Assembly: GCA_021736645.1 (NCBI GenBank)
Contig: JAIPFM010000009.1
Location: forward strand, 1 to 41,136
Source: Phycisphaerae bacterium
GTDB lineage: Bacteria > Planctomycetota > Phycisphaerae > Sedimentisphaerales > Anaerobacaceae
Direction of reading: 5' to 3'
DNA: 41,136 nucleotides
This document shows positions 34,687 through 41,136 of the stretch, piece by piece. Each line of letters opens with the position of its first letter. The first letter of the stretch is position 1. The translations under genes were made by a program, and so were the position numbers. The notes under the pieces are model-generated. The model ran no database searches. It was not told the origin of the DNA and saw nothing but the letters and a program-made list of their open reading frames with translations.

Positions 34687-35037
34687 TCACTCATACTCCG
34701 TGTACTTCAGGCAATTGCCCTTGGCCTTATCCACCGGATACTTCTTGGCGTTCTTTTCGATCTTTCGATTCGTCTCTGCCACCAGATCGATCTTGAGTTC
34801 GTGGCAGAGGTACATGAGAAAGGTGAAGATGTCACTGACCTCATCCTTGACGCGAGCCAGCTCGGTGTCACTGAGGTCATAGGACTGGTCTGTGGTCTTC
34901 CAGAGGAAGTTCTCCATGAGTTCGGCTGCCTCGATGGAGAGGCCTTCAGCCAGGTTCTTGGGCGAATGGAACTGTTTCCAGTCCCGCGCATCGCGAAAGG
35001 CCAGGATCTTTTCTTTTAGCTTCTCAAATTCTGTCAT
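34687..35037 (-). CDS. MazG-like nucleotide pyrophosphohydrolase
   Basis: This 116-residue all-alpha NTP pyrophosphatase of the MazG/RS21-C6 (dCTPase-like) type removes pyrophosphate from non-canonical or excess nucleotides. The metal-binding pattern is visible: EAAELMENFLW (EExxE-like, about residues 36-46) and VKDEVSDIFTFLMYL (ExxD, about 63-77). The tail KKYPVDKAKGNCLKYTEYE is characteristic of the small dCTPase-like members. It is 9 bases after the GH2 gene and 13 before the sigma factor, so it lies within the operon. Its link to sugar use or signalling is not evident. Confidence 0.9.
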   Translation of the reverse strand: MTEFEKLKEKILAFRDARDWKQFHSPKNLAEGLSIEAAELMENFLWKTTDQSYDLSDTELARVKDEVSDIFTFLMYLCHELKIDLVAETNRKIEKNAKKYPVDKAKGNCLKYTEYE

Positions 35038-35046
35038 TCGGTGTGC

Positions 35047-37857
35047 CTATTTCTTCAAGGTAAAGACCAGGGTCGGGTCCAGGGGGTACCTGCCGAAACG
35101 TTCGCCATAGATGGCCAGGCCGCCGGGCAATGTCTCATCCACACTGAGGCGGATCACGAGTTTCTTTTGTTCCGCCGCCTGCTGCAGGGCCTCTGTCGGC
35201 AGTGTCACGCTGATCAGTTCGCCATAGGAACCTGCTTCCCGAAGAAAACGGTCACGTTTCTGGCTGTGCCAGGACAGGATCCCGCGATGATCCGCAGAGT
35301 CGTTGGTCAGGTCGAAGGCACCGGCTGTGTGGCCGCCCAGACTGACTGTGACGCGACTGGGAAAACGGGTTTCGTCTGTCATGGGATAGGCATTACGATT
35401 CAGGCTCGGATCATGCGTGCCCTTGCCCCGCATGAAATCCCCATCCTGCTTGGCTGCCCCTTCCTGGTCCTTGCCGAAGAGCTGCTTGGCCGAGACTTCC
35501 AGCTTGAACACGGCGTGATCCACCTGATCCGGAGTCAGATCTTCGGGCCAGGCGATCTGGTACTCAAAGTAGCCGGCACCCGCGCCGTTGACCTTGAGGC
35601 CGTCCAGCACGTTCCATTGTTTGAGTGACCACTGAGCCTTGGTGAAATCCCTGGCGTGGAGACGCACCAGACGCTGTGTCTGATCGCCCGATGTGATGGT
35701 CTCCTGGCGGAGGCTGGCTCCGTCAGTCACCTGATAGGTGGTAAAGTTGCGATGCAGGACTTGACCGCTTTTGGTTTTGAGTGTCACGGCCAGGATGGCC
35801 AAAGCAGACTGCCCGGGCATCTTCACGGACAGGGGGGGCAGGGCTTCGTTCATCCAGGGACGGTAGGGCACCTGTCGGCTGCCCACCCAGTAGATCTCCT
35901 TGACACCCAGTGTACTCCAGCCAAACAGGGACGCCTCCAGGGTCAGGCCGCCGTCTATGGCCTGATCCGTCATGAACGAGGCATAGACCGGCACCTCCAC
36001 CCTTTGACCGGGCCTGACGGTGGTGCACAGCTCTCGCTCCAATGCGATATAGAAGGGGCTGTGGAAGTCCCTGATGGTCATGTCTGTCACAATGTCGGAC
36101 AGTCCTGTAAATTTCTGAGACCGGTCATAGCGCCAGTACCCGTTCCATTCATTGATCACATCGTGATGCTCTGTATAGAGCCAGCCGCAGACCTGGGGGT
36201 GTCGTCTGAACTCGTTGATCATGATGTGGTAGTCCCAGCTCCAGTCTCCGTCCCCGGCACTGCCTTCATAGCCCCACACGTTGCCGCACTCGCTGTTGAA
36301 CATGGGATCATTGTCCTGGACCTTGCCCGCAACATAGTTCCAGGGTGATCCTGGATACGTTTCTCTGCAGGCATTGTCAAGAAACTCTCGCCACCCGTAA
36401 CCGGGCAGGTACGCATGCCAGGAATTCAGGTCTGTGGCCACGTGGTCGTAGTTGCAGGGCGAATTGTCTTCCACCAGTCGCGTGGGGTCCAGTTGTTTGG
36501 TCAGGCTGTAGATCTGGGCCACCCAGTCCTGCGTTTCCTGAGTGTACGCGCGGCGCCTGCCCTCTGTGGTAAACAGGCCCCAGGTCTCATTGAAGTTGAC
36601 CCAGGAAAAGATGGCAGGGTGGTTGTAATCCCGCCGGATCATGCCGCGCAGTGCGTATTCCGATTCGGCCTGCATCTGGTCATCCGGCTGCCCCCAACTG
36701 TTGGGAACGTCTGCCATGATGAGCACACCGAGCTTGTCTGCCCAGTAGAGCTTGCGCGGGACCTCGACCTTGATGTGAATACGCTGGCCATTGAGGCCGA
36801 TGTCACGTGTACGCTGAATCTCTGCACGCATGAATGCGTCACTCGGGAAGGTGTAAAAGCCCTCCGGGTGGTACGCCTGGTCCAGGGTCAGTTCCAGGTA
36901 CACCGGCTTGTGGTTGAGCATCACATAAGGATAGTCTGTGCCGGGCAGCTTGCCCGTACTGATCTTGCGCATGCCAAAGTAGGTGGACACGCTGTCCTTG
37001 CCAACCGTTTTGCCAGAGAGATTTGCAGTGACTTCATACAAATACGGGTCCTCGAGAGACCAGAGCCTGGGCCTGGTCAGCCTGACATCAAAGGTCAGGA
37101 CCTGAGCCCCCTTGGCGACCTTTTTGGTCACGGCCTTGATCCCATTCTTGAATTGCAGTTGAAAGGTCATGGCCTCTGTGGCAGGTTGATCCAGAGTCAC
37201 CTTCACACCGATTTTTTTCTTGTCGATATCCGGCGTAAAATGTACGGTCTTCATGGCCACATCAGGCCTGGCCTCCAGGTAGAGGGTCTGCCAGATCCCG
37301 GCGGCACGACCGTATCCCTGTTTGCCTTCCAGCTTGAACGGATGCGGCGTGTCATCCACACGCAAGACCAGGCGATGGGTCTCTCCCGCGGTCATGACGT
37401 CGGTCACGTCAAACTCAAACGGCGTGTATCCGCCCTGGTGCTCACCCAGCTTCTTGCCGTCCAGCCAGGCCGTGGTGTGCCAGTCACAGGCTCCGACCAC
37501 CACAAACACACGCTGCCCGTGCCAGGCCAACGGAATGCTGATGTCGCGTGTATACCAGCCGATGTCTGCCTTGTCCTCCACGCCCGAGAGCTTGGAGCCC
37601 CATGAAAACGGCACGGAAATGGTCAGCGGATAGTCTGTGCCCTCGGTAAACCAGGCCTGTGCCAGTCCCTGGTTGTCCGGATCAAACCTGAACTGCCAGT
37701 CGCCGTTGAGGTTCTGCCACTGGGGCCGCTGAAAATCCGGACGAGGATGTTCCGGGAGCGGGATACTGGCACTCGCGGCGCCCACGGTCAGCACCAGACT
37801 GCAGGCCATCCACCACAAAATATGGATACGACTGATATGAAGTGGGCTTTTTTTCAT
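35047..37857 (-). CDS. Secreted GH2 family glycoside hydrolase
   Basis: This is a 936-residue exported enzyme of glycoside hydrolase family 2 (beta-galactosidase, beta-glucuronidase and related). A signal peptide (MKKSPLHISRI with a core ending near ASASI) precedes the sugar-binding jelly roll (NLNGDWQFRFDP to WYTRDISIP to WLDGKKLGEHQGGYTPFEFDVT), an Ig-like domain and the TIM barrel. The acid/base Glu424 is in WVNFNETWG, and the likely nucleophile Glu523 is in FNSECGN. About 300 residues of extra beta domains follow. AGGAG precedes the start, and a strong promoter lies at 37907-37934. It heads the operon with MazG-like, sigma and kinase genes. Substrate cannot be assigned. Confidence 0.92.
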   Translation of the reverse strand: MKKSPLHISRIHILWWMACSLVLTVGAASASIPLPEHPRPDFQRPQWQNLNGDWQFRFDPDNQGLAQAWFTEGTDYPLTISVPFSWGSKLSGVEDKADIGWYTRDISIPLAWHGQRVFVVVGACDWHTTAWLDGKKLGEHQGGYTPFEFDVTDVMTAGETHRLVLRVDDTPHPFKLEGKQGYGRAAGIWQTLYLEARPDVAMKTVHFTPDIDKKKIGVKVTLDQPATEAMTFQLQFKNGIKAVTKKVAKGAQVLTFDVRLTRPRLWSLEDPYLYEVTANLSGKTVGKDSVSTYFGMRKISTGKLPGTDYPYVMLNHKPVYLELTLDQAYHPEGFYTFPSDAFMRAEIQRTRDIGLNGQRIHIKVEVPRKLYWADKLGVLIMADVPNSWGQPDDQMQAESEYALRGMIRRDYNHPAIFSWVNFNETWGLFTTEGRRRAYTQETQDWVAQIYSLTKQLDPTRLVEDNSPCNYDHVATDLNSWHAYLPGYGWREFLDNACRETYPGSPWNYVAGKVQDNDPMFNSECGNVWGYEGSAGDGDWSWDYHIMINEFRRHPQVCGWLYTEHHDVINEWNGYWRYDRSQKFTGLSDIVTDMTIRDFHSPFYIALERELCTTVRPGQRVEVPVYASFMTDQAIDGGLTLEASLFGWSTLGVKEIYWVGSRQVPYRPWMNEALPPLSVKMPGQSALAILAVTLKTKSGQVLHRNFTTYQVTDGASLRQETITSGDQTQRLVRLHARDFTKAQWSLKQWNVLDGLKVNGAGAGYFEYQIAWPEDLTPDQVDHAVFKLEVSAKQLFGKDQEGAAKQDGDFMRGKGTHDPSLNRNAYPMTDETRFPSRVTVSLGGHTAGAFDLTNDSADHRGILSWHSQKRDRFLREAGSYGELISVTLPTEALQQAAEQKKLVIRLSVDETLPGGLAIYGERFGRYPLDPTLVFTLKK

Positions 37858-37906
37858 GGGACTTTTCTCCTGTCACCAAAATTGTGCATGCGATTGTTTG
37901 TGTCGC

Positions 37907-37934
37907 AGTATAGCTGCAGGGCCTGATTTGTCAA
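37907..37934 (-). promoter_or_regulatory. Strong promoter for the GH2-sigma-kinase operon
   Basis: A perfect TTGACA (37934-37929) and TATACT (37912-37907), 16 bases apart, lie about 50 bases upstream of the GH2 start. Confidence 0.75.
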
Positions 37935-37940
37935 GTCAGG
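37922..37940. promoter_or_regulatory. Palindrome over the -35 box (possible operator)
   Basis: CCTGATTTG-T-CAAGTCAGG pairs at 8 of 9 positions and covers the TTGACA element, a position suited to a repressor. Confidence 0.5.
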
Positions 37941-38030
37941 CATGATCGAGGATCACAGACTGTGTCCTGTGCTGGCCGCAGGGCCGTATGGACCGGACGT
38001 TCCTGTGGTGAAAGCGATATTAAAGCTTGC

Positions 38031-38062
38031 GTGCTTCATGTACAAAGGATACCATGAAGTGC
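38031..38062. promoter_or_regulatory. Inverted repeat between divergent genes
   Basis: GTGCTTCATG and CATGAAGTGC are separated by 12 bases, with 8 of 10 positions paired. It is in the shared upstream region of the GH2 and PQQ-propeller genes and may be a regulator site. Confidence 0.4.
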
Positions 38063-38131
38063 TGATTTGATGCCTGTTTATGCGATTCGATGTCAGTATG
38101 AACCAATGAACACGACATGCTCTGAGGTCCC

Positions 38132-39661
38132 ATGAGAAACACACGCTGCACTGTCCAGTCTGAAAAGCCAACCTGTCGCCCGAGTCTCATGCATGGCTGG
38201 GGGATTGTCTGCCTCCTTGCCATGGGGATGATGCCTGGCAGTCTGCCTGGGGCGGAATCTGCGAGCAGCGCCCTGCCAGATGCTTTTTCCCCTGCAGATT
38301 TGATCTGGAGCCTTCGCCTGGGCACCCATCAATATACTGTGCCCCGAGTGGACGGTGATCGACTGTACATTGGGACCGATGATGCCAACCTGGATCACCC
38401 CCTGTTGAAACGCACTGGAGGCGGAATATTCATGTGCCTCAAGCCGGACACCGGCGAGTTGATCTGGCAGCAAATCATTCCCCGTTACATGGCCGGGACC
38501 AATCCTCCGTTTCATTTCAATCACTGGAAATGCGGGGTGTGTTCCAAGCCAGCTGTGGAGGGCAATCGGATCTATATCGTCAGTCCGCGTGGAGAGATTC
38601 TCTGCCTCGATCGCGAGGGACAGGCCAACGGCAATGACGGCCCGTTTCTGGATGAGGCTCGCTATCTTGAGATGCCCGCGGATTCGGCCGCGATGCTCTC
38701 AGAGAAAGACGGTGACATCATCTGGCAATATGACTTGATCAAGGCATTGACTGTCTATCCGCATGATGTGTGCGGCAACTCGCCCCTGTTGCTGGGTGAC
38801 TTTGTGTATGCCAGCACCTCGAATGGCGTGGATGACACACACCGGGGCATTCCCAATCCGGAGGCGCCCAGCTTGATTGCCCTGGATAAGCGAACCGGTC
38901 GCCTGGTCGCTGCAGATGCAGAAAAAATTGGACGCCGCCTGCTGCACGGACAGTGGTCATCCCCTGTGGCCGCCGTGTTCGGGGGCCGCCAGACGATTCT
39001 CTTTGGAGCCGGGGATGGCGTGCTGTATGCGTTTGAGCCGGTCCCGGACAATGCAGACCGCAGCCGGGTTGGCACCTTGAAGAAGATCTGGCAGTATGCC
39101 TGCTGCCCGGATGAATACTGGCAGCGTGATGGAGAAAAACTGCTGTATTCGGGGTGGAGCAAGAAGACGACCGAGGGACCCAGCGAGGTCATAGCCACAC
39201 CGGTGATCGATGGAAACCGTATTTATATTTCCATCGGGCAGAGTCCCGTGCACGGCCCGGGGCAGGGTATGTTGTCCTGCGTGGACGGCACCACAGGCGA
39301 GGCCCTCTGGACGTCGAAACGGGTGGGGCGTTCCCTGTCCGATTCTGTGATTCATGACGGGTTGCTCTACTGCGCGGACTATTCCGGCACACTGCATTGT
39401 CTTGCGGCCGCGACCGGCGAGCCCCTGTGGGATCATGACCTGGAATCGGGCGTGTGGTGCGCGTCACCCGTGGTGGTCGATGGCAAGGTGTATATCAGTA
39501 CTGAAAACCGATTGTTGTGGGTGTTTGAAGCGGGGCGAGAAAAAAAGGTGTTGTCCCGTTCACGCATGCGCACCATGGGCATTACACCCGTACCGTATGA
39601 GGACGTGCTGTACTTTCCGACTCAGCAACGGTTATTTGCCATCAAGCGACACGTACAGTAA
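38132..39661 (+). CDS. Secreted PQQ-like beta-propeller protein
   Basis: This is a 509-residue protein with PQQ/BamB-type propeller blades. The N-terminus carries a signal-like segment (hydrophobic GIVCLLAMGMMPGSLPGAES, about 26-46). Repeated blade motifs include GDRLYIGTDD, CLKPDTGELIWQQ, NRIYIVSPRGEILCLDREG, GDFVYAST, LIALDKRTGRLVA, NRIYISIGQ, CVDGTTGEALWTSK, GLLYCADYSGTLHCLAAATGEPLWDHD and GKVYISTENRLLWVFEAG. No dehydrogenase heme motif (CxxCH) is seen, so this is likely a non-enzymatic or unknown-function propeller common in planctomycetes. GAGGTCCC precedes the ATG. It is divergent from the GH2 operon and ends at a strong hairpin. Confidence 0.87.
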   Translation: MRNTRCTVQSEKPTCRPSLMHGWGIVCLLAMGMMPGSLPGAESASSALPDAFSPADLIWSLRLGTHQYTVPRVDGDRLYIGTDDANLDHPLLKRTGGGIFMCLKPDTGELIWQQIIPRYMAGTNPPFHFNHWKCGVCSKPAVEGNRIYIVSPRGEILCLDREGQANGNDGPFLDEARYLEMPADSAAMLSEKDGDIIWQYDLIKALTVYPHDVCGNSPLLLGDFVYASTSNGVDDTHRGIPNPEAPSLIALDKRTGRLVAADAEKIGRRLLHGQWSSPVAAVFGGRQTILFGAGDGVLYAFEPVPDNADRSRVGTLKKIWQYACCPDEYWQRDGEKLLYSGWSKKTTEGPSEVIATPVIDGNRIYISIGQSPVHGPGQGMLSCVDGTTGEALWTSKRVGRSLSDSVIHDGLLYCADYSGTLHCLAAATGEPLWDHDLESGVWCASPVVVDGKVYISTENRLLWVFEAGREKKVLSRSRMRTMGITPVPYEDVLYFPTQQRLFAIKRHVQ

Positions 39662-39665
39662 TCAT

Positions 39666-39705
39666 AAAAAATGGGGCCTGTGGCGATAAATCCACAGGCC
39701 CCATT
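39666..39705 (-). terminator. Intrinsic terminator (bidirectional hairpin, best for minus strand)
   Basis: A perfect 14-bp stem (AATGGGGCCTGTGG with CCACAGGCCCCATT, 8-base loop) is followed on the minus strand by six Ts. It ends the minus-strand secreted gene and probably also the plus-strand PQQ gene. Confidence 0.92.
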
Positions 39706-39738
39706 CCTAATTAAGCATACGACTCAGATCGGTCACAT

Positions 39739-41136
39739 TTACTGAGCGAGAATCAGTTCCACTTCGGCGATCTGCATGAGTGTCTCAGTGGCACCTCGCA
39801 GAGTCGGGAATAGCAGCTGATAGTGCTTGTACGCCACGGTATTGTTGAACTCAATCGGCGTTTCGTTCTGCGTGAAACGCGGCCATTCGGCGGCACCGGC
39901 AAAATCGACGACATTGCCGGACGCGATCAAATCATACGGCCCATCGATACTCGCGTTGGAACCATAGAGTTCAAAGGTGATCGGGTCCCGGTTGGGCGTG
40001 TCGTTTGCCGTGGTGAGAGTCAATCCGGTGACAACCGTGGCACCCACCATGGGCGTGACCTGGATCCCTGTGGGTATGGAGCCGCCTTTACGGTGCAGGA
40101 ACTTCGTGTTCACGTTGTTGTCAATCGCCAGATCAGGAGACTCAGCCGCAGGCCAGTCGCCGTCATCGGGCACACCTCTGAGCTCATCGCCCGGAGTGGT
40201 GACATCGGCGGAGATCACGTCTTCGACAGCTTCTGTCACCAACAGGATGTCATCTATCAGGATCATCCCCGAGGCACCACTGCCTTCCACGCCAATCGTG
40301 AGCTTCGTGACATTCTGCAGCCCGCTCATGCCGGTCAGGTCAATATTCCAGGTCTGCCACAAGGCTCGACCAATGCCGGAGAAGAGCGGATCAGCTGCAC
40401 TGTAGAGGACCTTGGTGTTGTTGATCATGGCAAAGAGCGTGCCCGTGTTGCCGCCCTGACCACAGAAGTGGATGGACAGGACCTTGGCCCCGCCGACGGT
40501 CCAATCTTGCGGATCAGCGAATGCTCGCTCAGTCTTGGAAGCCACGCCACCGGTGTTGCTGTAATAAAACGGCATAGACTGTTCGCTTCCGGGAAGCGTA
40601 TTGTCTTCTTCCATAATGGAGCCTTCGAAGTAGGGACTGCTGGGACCCCAGATGTCATGACCGATACCAGCCCCAGTGCCATTGCCGGCATATTCGGGGT
40701 AGTAGTCATCTGCAGAATAGCCATACCCGTCAGTCCAGGTCTGGAACGGACGGTCAGGTGACTTGTTGCCGTAACTCTCGAAGTCATCCACAATCAATGC
40801 ATCGGCCGTGCTGAGGCTCCACACTGGGCCTGCCCACACGGACGGCGTCTCTGCATCGTTGACTTCATCCACGCGCCAGTAGTAGGTCCCGCTCAGCATA
40901 AGATCCAGCGGCTTGAGGCTCGCACTGTTTGTGGTGGATGAAACGGAGGCTGCTGTGCCATCGGCGACAGCATTGGCGTCATCGCTCACGTATACAGTGT
41001 GCTGCCCGGCTTCACGGCCCGCACGCCATGCCACGACTGCGTCGGGCCGAACATCACCGGCACCGGAGGCGGGATCGGGTGTGCGTGCATGCACAGGAAT
41101 GCCGTAGAACTGGACCTCTGACACGCCGTACTGCGG
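39739..41136 (-). CDS. C-terminal part of a large secreted multidomain protein (cut by window edge)
   Basis: About 465 residues are visible; the frame continues open past the right edge, so the N-terminus is missing and the GTG at 41124 is not the start. The order is: an FN3-like domain (VVAWRAGREAGQHTVYVS to GTYYWRVDEVND), then a carbohydrate-binding-like beta sandwich starting LIVDDFESYGN (with QSMPFYYSNTGG and MILIDDILLV), then a discoidin-like domain (DLAIDNNVNTKFLH to YKHYQLLFPTLRG) ending LMQIAEVELILAQ. This arrangement is frequent in Phycisphaerae exported proteins, often attached to glycan-active enzymes. No catalytic motif is visible here. It ends at a strong terminator. Confidence 0.8.
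   Translation of the reverse strand, partial: PQYGVSEVQFYGIPVHARTPDPASGAGDVRPDAVVAWRAGREAGQHTVYVSDDANAVADGTAASVSSTTNSASLKPLDLMLSGTYYWRVDEVNDAETPSVWAGPVWSLSTADALIVDDFESYGNKSPDRPFQTWTDGYGYSADDYYPEYAGNGTGAGIGHDIWGPSSPYFEGSIMEEDNTLPGSEQSMPFYYSNTGGVASKTERAFADPQDWTVGGAKVLSIHFCGQGGNTGTLFAMINNTKVLYSAADPLFSGIGRALWQTWNIDLTGMSGLQNVTKLTIGVEGSGASGMILIDDILLVTEAVEDVISADVTTPGDELRGVPDDGDWPAAESPDLAIDNNVNTKFLHRKGGSIPTGIQVTPMVGATVVTGLTLTTANDTPNRDPITFELYGSNASIDGPYDLIASGNVVDFAGAAEWPRFTQNETPIEFNNTVAYKHYQLLFPTLRGATETLMQIAEVELILAQ

Noticed and set aside
36415-37605. Long open frame of 396 codons on the plus strand opposite the GH2 gene
   Set aside because: It is antisense to a clear GH2 gene, has no family pattern and no ribosome site; it reflects GC-rich codon use.
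39823-40761. 312-codon plus-strand frame opposite the secreted multidomain gene
   Set aside because: Shadow frame; the minus strand has recognisable domains.

Overview
The window looks like a chromosomal segment from a planctomycete, most likely class Phycisphaerae (Sedimentisphaerales-like). This is inferred from protein style, not from a marker-gene search. The pointers are a secreted propeller protein with a Phycisphaerae-type dockerin tail, a secreted protein with the 'YYWRVDEVND / VVDDFESY' style common in that class, a sulfatase with a Tat signal, an ECF43-like sigma factor next to a giant Ser/Thr kinase, and a SpoVG with an inserted zinc ribbon.

Layout. 1-5.8 kb: a Tat-exported sulfatase (cut by the left edge) behind zntB on the minus strand; divergently, two overlapping CNNM/CorC-type membrane proteins and a secreted AGE-family sugar epimerase. 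5.8-11.7 kb: mutS (minus), a small FlgM-like anti-sigma factor (plus), and a tight minus-strand set DUF368/PopT-like - ispE - spoVG. 11.8-16 kb: a minus-strand envelope operon murA - mscS - DUF481 barrel - AsmA-like protein, ending in a hairpin that overlaps the last stop. 16-25.9 kb: CPBP protease and uup (plus), a Na/Pi cotransporter (minus), a COG2509 FAD dehydrogenase, two tandem four-CBS proteins with a strong terminator, and rsmH. 25.9-27.9 kb: a decayed, gene-poor stretch with a broken nucleotidyltransferase gene, a winged-helix partner, a REP-like palindrome and many 7-bp-periodic repeats. 27.9-38 kb: a minus-strand locus GH2 glycosidase - MazG-like - ECF43-like sigma - 1548-residue kinase, followed by a secreted PD40/dockerin protein. 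The GH2 gene has a clear promoter with a palindrome over its -35. 38-41 kb: a PQQ-propeller protein (plus) and the C-terminal part of a large secreted protein (minus, cut by the right edge).

Themes. Sulfatase, GH2, AGE epimerase, dockerin/PD40, LamG and discoidin-like modules point to use of complex, possibly sulfated, polysaccharides. The sigma/kinase pair is a probable phosphorylation-controlled switch co-transcribed with a glycosidase.

The most unusual non-gene signal is a family of degenerate tandem repeats with a strict 7-bp period. They have different sequences but the same period, sit at eight or more places, and twice lie inside coding sequence: in the C-lobe of the kinase domain and at the extreme C-terminus of RsmH. 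All functional statements come from reading the sequence by eye; no database search was run.
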